Of a stretch of 64,000 nt of DNA, positions 8,236 to 16,986 are shown piece after piece. Origin of the DNA: DATHBD01 sp035296325 (GTDB lineage Bacteria > Actinomycetota > Actinomycetes > Mycobacteriales > Micromonosporaceae). The stretch lies in the NCBI GenBank assembly GCA_035296325.1, contig DATHBD010000027.1, positions 51,287-115,286 on the forward strand, in the 5' to 3' direction. Every line of letters starts with the position of its first letter. Position 1 is the stretch's first letter. Both the position numbers and the translations under genes were made by a program. The notes under the pieces were generated by a model, which made no database searches, was not told where the DNA came from, and saw nothing but the letters and a program-made list of their open reading frames with translations.

Positions 8236-9450
8236 TCAGCCGAGGAAGGCGCGGCCCTCGCCGCGGTAGGTGGGTACGGTCTCGGCCACCTGGTCACCGG
8301 TCACCAGATGCAGCGCGTTGACGTGCTCGCAGACTTCGCCGGCTTTGGCGTGGCGGAAGTAGACCCGGTCACCGGCGCGCAGCCCGGCGGTGCCCGTGCC
8401 GGTCAGTGGGGTCTGTACCTCTCCGGCGCCTTCGGTACCCACCAGCCGCAACCCGTCGGGCAGCCACGGGGTGGGCAGCCGGTCTAGGCCGGCCGGCCCC
8501 GACGCGGCCCAACCACCGCCCAGGACGGTGACCATGTCCGGAGTGGGGCGGCGGACCACGGACACCGCGAAGAAGGCCGCCGGCGTGGGCTGCCAGGCCC
8601 GGTAACCGTCGAAGAGCGTCGGGCCGTAGAGCCCCGACCCGGCGGTGAGTTCGGTGACCGCCGGGTCCGCCGCCGTCGCCGCGAGACTGCCGGTGCCGCC
8701 GCCGTTGACGAATTCGAGTTCGGCGTGCGCGCGGACTGCGGCGACCGCCGCACTCCGCCGACCGTGCAGCTCCCGGTAGGACCGGCGCTGCATGGCCCGG
8801 ATGAGCGTTCCCCGGACCGCGTGGCCGGGCGGCGCGTCGCCTAGGCCGGCGAGCTGCGCCTCGTACGCCATCAGCCCGACGAGACGGAATCCACGCCGGC
8901 CGGCGATCTGGGCCGCCAACGCCCCCGCCGCGTTCACGGAATGGACCGGCGACCGGCGTACGCCGACATGCACCCGTCCGCCGAGCGGGCGCCACGACGC
9001 GTCGAGATCCAGGCACACCCGCAGTGGTGGTCGCCGATCAGCCGGCGTTACCGAGTCAACCAGGTCGAGTTGGGACGGATCGTCCACCATGAGCGTGACG
9101 CAGCGGGCCAACTCGGCGTCGCCGGTCAGCTCCGCCAGGGCCGCGCGGTCAGCTGTGGGGTAGCCGACCAGCACGTCGTCGGTGACGCCGGCGCCGACCA
9201 GCCAGGTCGCTTCGGCCAGGCTGTACGCCATCACGCCGTGCCAGCCGGGCGAGCCGAGCACCCGGCGCAGAAGTGCCCGGCAGCGCACCGACTTGCTGGC
9301 CACCCGCATCGGCTTGCCGGCGGCGCGGGTGCTGAGCGCGGCGGCGTTCGCATCGAATGCCGCCAGATCGACCACCGCGAACGGAGGGTCGAGTGGGGCG
9401 GTCGCCCGGTCCAGGCGGTGCCGCAGCGCGTCACGGGAGTCGGCGGCCAC
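8236..9450 (-). CDS. PLP-dependent amino acid deaminase/aldolase (D-threonine aldolase-like)
   Basis: A 404-residue fold-type III PLP enzyme starting at GTG 9450. The alanine-racemase-like barrel has the PLP lysine in MRVASKSVRCRALL, GLMAYEAQLAG, and FVNGGGTGS as phosphate-binding loop. The C-terminal domain has HAKAGEVCEHVN, the metal-site region of the D-threonine aldolase / D-serine dehydratase group. Activity is likely cleavage or deamination of a D-beta-hydroxy amino acid; the substrate is not known. It is co-directional with the lactone oxidase, a pairing I recall from other actinobacteria, though its purpose is unclear. Confidence 0.8.
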   Translation of the reverse strand: MAADSRDALRHRLDRATAPLDPPFAVVDLAAFDANAAALSTRAAGKPMRVASKSVRCRALLRRVLGSPGWHGVMAYSLAEATWLVGAGVTDDVLVGYPTADRAALAELTGDAELARCVTLMVDDPSQLDLVDSVTPADRRPPLRVCLDLDASWRPLGGRVHVGVRRSPVHSVNAAGALAAQIAGRRGFRLVGLMAYEAQLAGLGDAPPGHAVRGTLIRAMQRRSYRELHGRRSAAVAAVRAHAELEFVNGGGTGSLAATAADPAVTELTAGSGLYGPTLFDGYRAWQPTPAAFFAVSVVRRPTPDMVTVLGGGWAASGPAGLDRLPTPWLPDGLRLVGTEGAGEVQTPLTGTGTAGLRAGDRVYFRHAKAGEVCEHVNALHLVTGDQVAETVPTYRGEGRAFLG

Positions 9451-9775
9451 AGCTGCACGCTACCCGGTACGGTCCTGGCGGGGGACGTGGTGGCTGGCGT
9501 CCCGGGCCGGCCCTGCCGTACGGGTCGATACCGCGCCCTTCTGGTTTCGGAGACCGAACCATCCGCCGCCGGGGCTCGCATTCGAGACCTTCCACGCGAG
9601 TGTGCGGATGGGCTATCGTGACGACCGATCCAACGGGGGATCTCGCCGTTGGCAGTTCACAAGCGACTGCCGCTGGTTGTCACCGTCCGACATGACCCGC
9701 GCCTCCCCGCGCTCCGGGGAGTCTCCGGGCGATGTCGCGTGCGCCCAGGTCATGCGTCGCGGGGAAGGGTCGTCA
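9451..9775. other. Divergent intergenic region, no gene seen
   Basis: A 325-nt gap between divergent genes. I find no convincing ORF. It contains a short inverted repeat GGCAGT (9651-9656)/ACTGCC (9666-9671) and the near-palindromic TTTCGGAGACCGAA around 9545-9558. TATCGT at 9614-9619 is a possible -10 for the rightward metalloprotease but lacks a good -35. Confidence 0.4.
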
Positions 9776-11422
9776 GTGATATCGATCAACACAGGCACGC
9801 GGAAATGGCTACGCGCGTTGGCGGCGATGCCGCTGCTCGTCGCCGGGATGGTAGCCGTCGTGCAGCCGGCGCCGGCGGCGGCAGCACCGGGTGGCGCCAC
9901 CGCCGTGCCGCCCCTGCGGTGCACCGGCAACGGCACCGACGGCCACCGCGTCGAGTGGGTGTACACCTACGAGACCGGCACGCCGAACCGGCTGGCCGAC
10001 CGGCTGCCGTACATCCGCGCGGCCGCTTGGGCCGCCCAGCAGAACATCAACGACAGTGCCCGCCGCGAGGGCGCCCAGCGGTGGCTGCGGTTCGTCACCG
10101 GCGCAACCGGTTGCGAACTCGTCGTCAGAACTGTCGAGGTGCCCGCCGGCAGCACCAATGTCTACTTCAAGACCTGGCGGGCCACACTGCAGTCCCTGGG
10201 GCTGACCGCCAGCAACCGCATCTACAGCGTCTTCACCGAGAACTACATCCCCGGCTACTGCGGCCTCTCCGACCCCGGTGACGTTCCGGACGACACGAAC
10301 CCGAGTACGGGCAGCTCCCAGAACCGGCACCCGGTGTGGGTGACGTTCGCCAAGGGCTGCTTCAGTGGCAACCTGGTGACGCACGAGCTCACCCACGCCC
10401 TGGGCGCGATGGGGGAGGCGATGCCGCACTCCAACGTCATCGGCAACGACGCCGGCCACTGCACCGACGGGTACGAGGTGCTCTGTGGCAGCTCCGGATT
10501 GACGACCCCGTGTCCGGACCCGCTGGCGAGCCGGCTGCTGGACTGCGGCCGTGACGACTACTTCGCCATCAACCCGCAGGGCAGCTACCTCCCGTCGCAC
10601 TTCAACATCGCGTGGCACAGCCTCTACCTGGACCACGGCACGGCGACGACTCCGCAGACCACCGTCGCGCCATTGCCGCCCCAGCTGCTGCGCGCCGCGG
10701 ACGTGGAGGGCACGTCGATTGCCTTCTCGTGGGTGCCCAGCTTCGAGCTGAACGGTCCGAACCAGACACTGCAGTACGAGGTGCTCCGCAACGGCGTCGT
10801 GATCGGCACGCAGCCCGCCTCCCGGCCGCACTTCCGGGCGACCGGGTTGGCCATGAACACCAGCGCGTCGTACGCCGTGCGGACCCGGGTCACCTACGAC
10901 GGGGTCACCCGCACGTCGGTGAACTCGCCGTCGTTGACCGTGACCACCAACAGCAGCACGGCTCAGGCCGGTGCGGCGGAGAACGGGGCGCTGGTCATGC
11001 TCGCGAACGCGCTCGTGGACGGTAACGGCCGGAGCCTGGTGATGGACGTCGCCGGGTACCGGATGGACGACAACGCCGGGATCCAGCAGTGGGACCAGAC
11101 CAACGCGGTCAACCAGCGCTGGAGGTTGAATTCAGCCACGGGCGGCACGTACACGATCACCAGCGACAACAGCCCCAGGTGCCTGACTCCGCTCGGCGGG
11201 CAGACCACCGCGGGCACGCCGATCGTGCAGACCACCTGCAACGGCACCGCGGCACAGCGGTGGACGTTCACGGTGCTCTCCGGCGTCACGTACCACATCA
11301 AGACGTCGGCGGGCACCTGCATCGGCGCCAAGGACAACGCGACCGGCAATGCCTCGTTGGTGTTGGCCGCCTGCTCGACCACCCAGCCGAGCCAGCGGTG
11401 GACCACGGTCCGCATCGGCTGA
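9776..11422 (+). CDS. Secreted zinc metalloprotease-like protein with FN3 and ricin-type lectin
   Basis: GTG 9776 is preceded by GGGGAAGGG at good spacing and opens a signal peptide (about residues 1-37). The 548-residue product has a catalytic region (about 45-300) with HELTHALGAM at 203-212, the HExxH zinc motif, and GHCTDGYEVLC further on, which may supply the third ligand. An FN3 module (about 300-385) and a ricin-B/CBM13 beta-trefoil (about 400-548, three QRW motifs) follow. It likely binds a sugar polymer and cleaves protein outside the cell. No propeptide family is recognised, and protease activity is inferred only from the motif. Confidence 0.72.
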   Translation: MISINTGTRKWLRALAAMPLLVAGMVAVVQPAPAAAAPGGATAVPPLRCTGNGTDGHRVEWVYTYETGTPNRLADRLPYIRAAAWAAQQNINDSARREGAQRWLRFVTGATGCELVVRTVEVPAGSTNVYFKTWRATLQSLGLTASNRIYSVFTENYIPGYCGLSDPGDVPDDTNPSTGSSQNRHPVWVTFAKGCFSGNLVTHELTHALGAMGEAMPHSNVIGNDAGHCTDGYEVLCGSSGLTTPCPDPLASRLLDCGRDDYFAINPQGSYLPSHFNIAWHSLYLDHGTATTPQTTVAPLPPQLLRAADVEGTSIAFSWVPSFELNGPNQTLQYEVLRNGVVIGTQPASRPHFRATGLAMNTSASYAVRTRVTYDGVTRTSVNSPSLTVTTNSSTAQAGAAENGALVMLANALVDGNGRSLVMDVAGYRMDDNAGIQQWDQTNAVNQRWRLNSATGGTYTITSDNSPRCLTPLGGQTTAGTPIVQTTCNGTAAQRWTFTVLSGVTYHIKTSAGTCIGAKDNATGNASLVLAACSTTQPSQRWTTVRIG

Positions 11423-11466
11423 GCACCACCGTCGGTGCTGCGCCGCTCCCTGCGGCGACAGCCGAT

Positions 11467-11509
11467 ACGACGGGGGAGGCAGGGCGTGCCTGCCGGCCTC
11501 CCCCGTCGT
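11467..11509. terminator. Bidirectional hairpin terminator
   Basis: ACGACGGGGGAGGC (11467-11480) and GCCTCCCCCGTCGT (11496-11509) form a perfect 14-bp stem with a 15-nt loop. It sits between the convergent metalloprotease (ends 11422) and response regulator (ends 11541), so it can serve both. The U-tract is short, as is usual in high-GC actinobacteria. Confidence 0.8.
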
Positions 11510-11540
11510 TTGCGGAACCCGTCGTCGCAGTGCCGGCGGT

Positions 11541-12248
11541 TCAGCCGCCCGGCACCACCAACCCGCTCTCGTAGGCACACACGACCAGTTGTGCCCGATC
11601 CCGCGCCCCGAGCTTGTACAGCAAACGACTGACGTGGGTCTTGACGGTGTTGAGGCTCACCACGAAGTGATCCGCGATCTCCGCGTTGGACTTGCCGGCC
11701 GCGACCTGCACGAGCACCTCACGTTCCCGCTCGGTCAGCCCGCCCAGCCGGTCGGGCACCGGGGTCGCGCGGCTCCTGCCGGACGTGCGGCGTACGAACT
11801 CCGCGACCAGCCGGGTCGTCACCCGTGGGGTCAGCAGCGCCTCGCCGCCCGCCACCACCCGGATTGCGCTGAGCAGGTCCTCCGGCGGGGTGTCCTTGAG
11901 GATGAACCCGCTGGCGCCGGCACGCAGTGCGGCGAAGACGTGCTCGTCCTCGCCGAACGTCGTGACGATCAGGACCCGGGTGTCGATGTGGTCGTCGTCG
12001 GCGATGTGCCTGGTGGCTTCGAGGCCGTCCATGACCGGCATCCGGATGTCCATGAGTAGGACGTCGGGCCGCAGCGCTCGGCACTGGCGGACGGCCGCAG
12101 CCCCGTCGGCGGCCTCCCCGACCACCGTGAGGCCGGGCGACGTCTCGAGGAGTACCCGGAAGCCGGCTCGGACCAGCGCCTCGTCGTCGACGACCAGAAC
12201 GCGCAGCGGCGCGGTGCGGCCGTCCTGTTCGACAGTGCGGTCAGGCAC
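11541..12248 (-). CDS. NarL/FixJ-type response regulator
   Basis: A 235-residue two-component regulator. The receiver domain (residues 15-130) carries VVDDE, the phospho-acceptor in LLMDIRMPVMDG, and FILKD. The C-terminal LuxR-type HTH (about 165-230) contains LTEREREVLVQVAAG and SLNTVKTHVSRLL. Start GTG 12248 overlaps the kinase stop by 8 nt, so the pair is translationally coupled. The longer open frame upstream lies inside the kinase gene and is not used. Target genes are unknown; the divergent membrane protein at 13623 is the nearest candidate. Confidence 0.9.
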   Translation of the reverse strand: MPDRTVEQDGRTAPLRVLVVDDEALVRAGFRVLLETSPGLTVVGEAADGAAAVRQCRALRPDVLLMDIRMPVMDGLEATRHIADDDHIDTRVLIVTTFGEDEHVFAALRAGASGFILKDTPPEDLLSAIRVVAGGEALLTPRVTTRLVAEFVRRTSGRSRATPVPDRLGGLTEREREVLVQVAAGKSNAEIADHFVVSLNTVKTHVSRLLYKLGARDRAQLVVCAYESGLVVPGG

Positions 12249-13491
12249 GGCGGTTGCCGCCCGTCGCGTCCGCGGGGCCGGTCCGGGCGGCCCGGCCCGC
12301 GGCCCGTAGCGGAAAGTGGGCCCGCACGGCGAACCCACCGTCCGGCCGAGGTCCGGCCTCGACCGTGCCGTCGTGCAGCGCGACCCGGTCGCGCATCCCG
12401 GCCAGGCCCAACCCGGACCCCTTGCCCGCACCGCAGGTGCCGGGGACCGGCGCGTCGTTCAGCACCGTGACGCTCAGTCCTTCCGGCTCGCGTTGCACCG
12501 TGACGGACGCCGACACCTGACCGGCGTGGCGGACCACGTTCGTCAATGCCTCCTGGACGACCCGGTACACCGACTCCTCAACCGGTGGCGGTGCGGCCAC
12601 ACCCGCCGGCAACCCGAGTGCGATTCGGTAGCCGTCGTTGCGCAACCCATTCACCAGCGACGGGATGTCGGCGAGCGTCGGCCGCTCGACGGTCGGACCA
12701 CTGGCCAGGGGACTGCCCGCGCGCAGCGGGTCGTCGGGCGCATCGCGCAATGAGTGCAGCACGGCCCGCAGTTCGTCCAGAGCGCTGCGGCTGGCGGTCT
12801 CGATCGCGGACAGCGCCAGCCTTGCTTCGTCCGGCCGCTGATCGAGCACCATCCGGGCAACGCCGGAACGCACCGCGATCATGCTCAGCGTGTGGGACAC
12901 GATGTCGTGGACGTCCGCCGACACCCGCAGCCGCTCCTCGGCGCGGATCCGACGCTCGGCCTCGCGGGTGCGCTGCGCCTCCTCCGCGCGGAGCCGCAGT
13001 TGGAACTGCCGCCGGCTGCCGAACGCGTACCCGAGCAGCCACGCCGGGACTGCGAGCAGCAACTGGACCGCGTTCTGTCCGGTGGCCGGGTGCGCCACCA
13101 GGGCGGTCAGTTCCGCCGCGGTGACCAGCCCGACCGCGCCAGCGCTGACCCGCAGTGAGGTCGAGCGTGGCAGCCGGTCCGCCACGGTGAACACCGCGAT
13201 TCCCAACGCCGGGCCAGCGTTGCTGAGGAACGGCGTGAACCGGACGTCGGCCAGGGCCGCGACGACGAGGGCGAGCGATACCGCGACGAGCGCGGGCACC
13301 GGCGCCGCCCGACGCGCCAGCAGTGGCAGGGCCGCGGCGGCACCGAGCACCGCTGCCGCGGCGGTCGGGCCGTGCCCGGGGTCGAGGACCAGCGCCGGGA
13401 TGGTGAACAGCGTGAAGGAGCCGAACGCGAGTGCGAGGTCGGGCAGATCGGGCAACGGCAGGTCGGTTCGGCCCGGGCGGCGTAACGGCAT
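12241..13491 (-). CDS. Sensor histidine kinase (HisKA_3 / NarL partner)
   Basis: A 416-residue kinase with five to six N-terminal membrane segments (about 20-175), a coiled linker (RAEEAQRTREAERRIRAEER), the HisKA_3 dimerisation/phosphoacceptor helix with VSADVHDIVSHTLS, and an HATPase domain (EALTNVVRHA, GSGLGLAGMRDRV). This architecture always pairs with NarL-type regulators such as the one directly downstream. The membrane sensor lacks a large extracellular loop, so it probably senses something within the membrane. ATG 13491 (MPLRRPGRTD) chosen; an upstream frame to 13632 would overlap the divergent gene. Confidence 0.88.
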   Translation of the reverse strand: MPLRRPGRTDLPLPDLPDLALAFGSFTLFTIPALVLDPGHGPTAAAAVLGAAAALPLLARRAAPVPALVAVSLALVVAALADVRFTPFLSNAGPALGIAVFTVADRLPRSTSLRVSAGAVGLVTAAELTALVAHPATGQNAVQLLLAVPAWLLGYAFGSRRQFQLRLRAEEAQRTREAERRIRAEERLRVSADVHDIVSHTLSMIAVRSGVARMVLDQRPDEARLALSAIETASRSALDELRAVLHSLRDAPDDPLRAGSPLASGPTVERPTLADIPSLVNGLRNDGYRIALGLPAGVAAPPPVEESVYRVVQEALTNVVRHAGQVSASVTVQREPEGLSVTVLNDAPVPGTCGAGKGSGLGLAGMRDRVALHDGTVEAGPRPDGGFAVRAHFPLRAAGRAARTGPADATGGNRRA

Positions 13492-13622
13492 GCGGGTCAC
13501 GCTAGCCAGCCGCCGCGATCGGGGCGTCACGCGGGAGGATGAGGGGGCAACCGGCGAGGGACTCCCCGGATCGCCCTGCGGGGTGACGCCCCAACTCAGG
13601 CGCATGGCCGAGGGTCTGAGCC

Positions 13623-14180
13623 ATGACGACACCCCGACTGAACCTCTCCCGCCCCGCCGTCACCGTGGCGGCCATCGCCACGGTCGCCGGCCTGGTCAGT
13701 GGCCTCGCGATGTACCTCACGCGCTCGGAACAGATCGAACCGCACGTACCGGGCACCGAGGCGTGGAGTGTGCACCTGGTCGTGCTCGCCGTCGTGGCGG
13801 TCTGGTTCGGGTTGGCAGCGCGCCGGAGTCCGCTGGGTTGGAAGGTGATCTTCGCGCCGCTCGGGCGTCCGATCGCAGCCCGGGTCGCGGCGACGTTCCG
13901 GTCCGGCGCCCGCCCCGGCAACGTGGCACGCCGGCTGGTCGTCTCGTTCCTCGTGGTCCTGGAGCTGTTCATGGCCTGGCGCATCGGACAGCAGGTCTTC
14001 GCCGGGCTGGACCCGAACTTCGTCCACAACGCCTGGGGCGGCCCCTCGTATCTCGGTGCCATGCTCTGCCACTACCTCGACGGCGCCCTGCTGTACCCGA
14101 TCAGCCACCTGTTGCTCCGTTGGGTGACCCTCCCCGCACCTGACGACGCGCTGGTCGCCGACTCGGTGGCCGGCCGTTGA
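13623..14180 (+). CDS. Hypothetical membrane protein
   Basis: A 185-residue protein with hydrophobic segments near residues 10-30, 50-70, 105-125 and 135-160. It begins MTTPRLNLSRPAVTVAAIA after GAGGGTCTGAGCC. I do not recognise a family. It is divergent from the two-component system with 131 nt between the starts, so it could be the target of that system, as is common for such pairs; this is inference. Confidence 0.65.
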   Translation: MTTPRLNLSRPAVTVAAIATVAGLVSGLAMYLTRSEQIEPHVPGTEAWSVHLVVLAVVAVWFGLAARRSPLGWKVIFAPLGRPIAARVAATFRSGARPGNVARRLVVSFLVVLELFMAWRIGQQVFAGLDPNFVHNAWGGPSYLGAMLCHYLDGALLYPISHLLLRWVTLPAPDDALVADSVAGR

Positions 14181-14200
14181 CCCATACAGGTTGCCGCCGT

Positions 14201-14272
14201 TCAGTCCCAGAAGTTGAAGAGGAGTTCGCCGACGGTGTCCGGCTTCCAGGACCTGATCTGGTCCCGTTCCAT
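14201..14272 (-). other. Possible 23-residue peptide ORF or gene remnant
   Basis: On the minus strand ATG 14272 opens MERDQIRSWKPDTVGELLFN and ends in FWD before TGA (14201-14203). The sequence is protein-like (amphipathic, with tryptophans) rather than random-looking high-GC frame. No ribosome binding site is clear. It may be a leftover of a longer gene or a leader peptide. The surrounding 14181-14314 region otherwise holds nothing recognisable. Confidence 0.25.
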
Positions 14273-14314
14273 CAGGTGAGGGCCGCTGAGGTCAGCTTCC
14301 GTCCGCCCTGCCAC

Positions 14315-14872
14315 TCAGGCGCACTGCCACAGGAACCGACCTTCGTGGCCGTCAGGTGACACGAAGATGTAGCCGATTCCGGCGTCGCCGAAGTTGTAAC
14401 CCAAGCGGTCCGTTAGTTGGCCGACCAGCCGCCATCCCGGCCCGGGTGACTCGTCGCCCTGGAGCCATACCGGCTCGCCGTCCAGAAATTCCCAGGCGTC
14501 ATCATCGCCGGCCGTCCGATCGTCGACAGGCAGATGGTCCTCCGCGGGCCACGATGGTCCCTCGTGCAGGCTGCGTACGGTGACGAACGGTGGCAGCCTG
14601 CCATCGGGCTGGATGATGACGGCATTCTCCCCGCCCTCGGGCTCCCAGGTGCCGTCGACGCCGCCGTCGTCATCATCGCTCATGAACACGTACGCCATGC
14701 GGACCGCGTCGTCGGCGTCCAGACGGAACTGTCCGATGAACATCATCGGCTCGGCCAGCGCCGTGGACAACGGCCACTGCGGTGCCTGCAACCACACCGG
14801 TTGCCCACCCAGCTTGGTGACGGCCGTGCCGCCGGCCGGGCTGGCCGGCTCGAATTGGACGGGACGGCGCAT
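14315..14872 (-). CDS. DUF1963-like (YwqG family) protein
   Basis: A 185-residue acidic soluble protein. The motif KLGGQPVWLQAPQWPLS near the N-terminus and later GEPVWLQGDE and GDAGIGYIFVSPDG match the repeated beta-strand architecture of DUF1963/YwqG proteins, whose biochemical role is unknown. It contains internal two-fold similarity (PVWLQ twice, at residues 25 and 133). Length is shorter than many family members but looks complete. It stands alone, next to the AraC remnant on the same strand. Confidence 0.7.
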   Translation of the reverse strand: MRRPVQFEPASPAGGTAVTKLGGQPVWLQAPQWPLSTALAEPMMFIGQFRLDADDAVRMAYVFMSDDDDGGVDGTWEPEGGENAVIIQPDGRLPPFVTVRSLHEGPSWPAEDHLPVDDRTAGDDDAWEFLDGEPVWLQGDESPGPGWRLVGQLTDRLGYNFGDAGIGYIFVSPDGHEGRFLWQCA

Positions 14873-14884
14873 GGTGGCAACTCC

Positions 14885-15233
14885 TCACTGAACGTGCCTC
14901 GTCAGGGTAGGCGTCCTCGCTTGTCCTCGCTGGCCCCGGGTCTGCCCGAGCCGGACGGGCTCCTGCGCGCGCCCACGGGTACGGGAGAAGGCGATCGGGC
15001 TGACCCCGAGGATCCGCTTGAAGTGGCGGACCAGATGCGGATGGTCGTAGACGCCGCCGGTGCGGCGACATCCCGAACTCCCAGCTGAACGCCCGCACCA
15101 GGTACGCGGGGTGGAACGGGTAGCCCAGTCGGGCGCTCAGGCGCTCGATGATGTCCACCAGCCGGCCCGCGCCCGTAGTTCGTCCGTCGGCGTCAAGCCG
15201 GGCCGAGCCCGACACCGTGGCGTACGGGGGCAC
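14885..15233 (-). pseudogene. Decayed AraC-family regulator (frameshift and internal deletion)
   Basis: Reading leftward, one frame gives HPAYLVRAFSWEFGMSPHR, the typical first helix-turn-helix of the AraC DNA-binding domain. The next frame then gives GVYDHPHLVRHFKRILGVSP, the typical second helix-turn-helix, joined directly after SPHR. In intact proteins about 30 residues connect these two parts, so roughly 85-95 nt are missing and the frame is shifted. The N-terminal sensor domain is also absent (frame begins near 15233 with VSGSARLDADGR). The remnant stops at TGA 14885-14887. It cannot make a working regulator and may once have controlled the adjacent DUF998/YCII genes. Confidence 0.7.
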
Positions 15234-15328
15234 CGGTGGCGCCGCGAAAAGATCTTGATACGAGTTTGTCGGATCGGGGTCGTGCTGTTCGAGGCGTAGG
15301 TATGAGCCCTCGAGTAAAGGATTCCAAC

Positions 15329-15976
15329 ATGAGCCAGAACTGCACGCCCAGCAGCCGCATCACCCGGTCACTGCTCGGTTACGGCGTTGTCGCCGGCCCG
15401 TGCTACATCGTCGTTTCGCTGGCCCAGGCACTGAGCCGGGACGGTTTTGAGCTGCACAGGCACGCCTGGAGCCTGCTCGCCAACGGTGCGTTCGGCTGGA
15501 TCCAGATCACCAACTTCGTCGTGACCGGGCTGATGACCGTGGCGGCCGCGGTGGGACTGCGCCGTCGATTGACAACCGGTCGCGGCCGGACCTGGGCGCC
15601 GCTGCTGATCGGCGCGTGCGGGTTGAGCCTGGTGGGCGCCGGCGCCTTCCGCGCCGACCCGGCGCAGAACTTCCCGATCGGGGCACCCGATGTGCCCACC
15701 GTCACCTGGCACGGAATGCTGCACTTCATGGTTGGCGGGATCGGCTTCCTGTGTCTGATCATTGCGTGCTTCGTGCTGGCCAGCCGATTCGCCGGCGAAG
15801 GGCGTACCCGCATGGCGTGGTGGTCGCGCGCCGCCGGGATCAGCTTTCTGGCCGGGTTCGTCGGCATTGCCAGCGGCTCCGCCGGCCCGACCACGCTCGC
15901 GTTCGTCGCGGCGGTTGTGATCATCTGGACCTGGCTGACCACAGTCTCCATGCACTTCGTCCGCACCGCAGTCTGA
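15329..15976 (+). CDS. DUF998-family membrane protein
   Basis: A 215-residue membrane protein with about six helices. GYGVVAGPCYIVVSLAQAL, DGFELHRHAWSLLANG, GWIQITNFVVTGLM and the HGMLHFMVGGIGF segment are characteristic of DUF998 proteins, of unknown function. ATG 15329 has AAAGGA six bases upstream and is preferred over ATG 15302. It is followed 34 nt later by a YCII-type gene, and an AraC remnant lies upstream; AraC, DUF998 and YCII genes are often found together. Confidence 0.82.
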   Translation: MSQNCTPSSRITRSLLGYGVVAGPCYIVVSLAQALSRDGFELHRHAWSLLANGAFGWIQITNFVVTGLMTVAAAVGLRRRLTTGRGRTWAPLLIGACGLSLVGAGAFRADPAQNFPIGAPDVPTVTWHGMLHFMVGGIGFLCLIIACFVLASRFAGEGRTRMAWWSRAAGISFLAGFVGIASGSAGPTTLAFVAAVVIIWTWLTTVSMHFVRTAV

Positions 15977-16010
15977 ACCCACCACGATCGATCACCGGAA
16001 GGAACTCGTC

Positions 16011-16382
16011 ATGCGATACCTCACGCTGCTCAGGGCGAACCAGCCCACGACACCGCCACCGCCCGGCCTTCTGGAGGCGATCATGAAACTCGGCGGAGAA
16101 GCCAGCGCCGCCGGTGCGCTGCTGGACAACGGAGGCCTGGCGCCGAGCGGCGCCGGCGCCCGGGTACGGGTGTACGGCCGTGAACTGAGCGTCACCGACG
16201 GCCCGTTCGCCGAGGCGAAGGAGACCGTCAGCTACGCGCTTTACGAGGTCCGATCCAGAGCCGAGGCGGTGGAGTGGGCATCCCGGTTCGTGAAGCTGCA
16301 CCGCGACCTCTGGCCTGGGTGGGAAGGGGAGGTCGACGTGCTCAAGGTGATGGGCCCGGAGGACTTCGCAAACCCGACCTGA
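16011..16382 (+). CDS. YCII-related (DGPF domain) protein
   Basis: A 123-residue protein preceded by GGAAGGAACTC. It has the DGPF signature in VTDGPFAEAKETVSYALYEV together with the ferredoxin-like fold pattern (MRYLTLLRAN, GGLAPSGAGARVRV). Family members are small putative enzymes, often beside ECF sigma factors; no ECF gene is visible here. It follows the DUF998 gene closely and is probably co-transcribed. Confidence 0.85.
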   Translation: MRYLTLLRANQPTTPPPPGLLEAIMKLGGEASAAGALLDNGGLAPSGAGARVRVYGRELSVTDGPFAEAKETVSYALYEVRSRAEAVEWASRFVKLHRDLWPGWEGEVDVLKVMGPEDFANPT

Positions 16383-16571
16383 CCACCGTGGCCGTAGCGC
16401 ACCGGTCCTGGCCGCCGTCTGCGCGGTCCTGCTGGCCGTCGGTCTCTGGCCGCCGTCCGGTGGCGCGCGGGCGAACCCGCCGACGACCCACCGGGTCCGG
16501 GGTAGGCAGAATGATTGCGTGCCGCTTGTAGCGTTGCCAACGTCGCAGTCCGAGTGAAGACGGAGGCTGGA

Positions 16572-16949
16572 TTGACCGAGCAGTTCGCGCGGTCCCCGCG
16601 GATTCTGGCGATCTCGTGGGGCCACATGGAGGTGGAAAGTCTGGAGTCCGGCAAGGATTTCAAGCTCTATCCCGGCGGAGGCAGGGCATGGGACTGGTCC
16701 GAGACCGGAACCCGGCACAGCCCCGGCATACAACCGGAGGATGTCGAGGAACTCCTTGCCCACGGCGCCACGGTTGTCGTCCTGTCCCGTGGCATGGAAC
16801 TCCAACTGCAGGTCGACTCGCGTGCCCTCGAGCTCCTCGACGAGCGGGAAGTGACCGTCCATGTCGCTCAGACGACCGACGCAGTGCGGATCTACAACGA
16901 ACTCGCGGAAGCGCAGCCCGTGGGAGGGCTCTTCCACTCGACGTGTTGA
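16572..16949 (+). CDS. Mth938-like domain protein
   Basis: A 125-residue protein. I choose TTG 16572 because GGAGG (16562-16566) sits five bases upstream and the family usually begins just before this point. The core PRILAISWGHMEVES, GKDFKLYPGGGRAWDWSETGTRHSPG and VVVLSRGMELQLQV matches the Mth938/AMMECR-adjacent DUF498 fold, whose role is not established. In-frame upstream codons exist but lack a ribosome binding site. Monocistronic in appearance, 37 nt before the Spo0M gene. Confidence 0.75.
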   Translation: MTEQFARSPRILAISWGHMEVESLESGKDFKLYPGGGRAWDWSETGTRHSPGIQPEDVEELLAHGATVVVLSRGMELQLQVDSRALELLDEREVTVHVAQTTDAVRIYNELAEAQPVGGLFHSTC

Positions 16950-16986
16950 CGCGTGTACGGCACATCCCATCTTGAGATAGGAGTCA

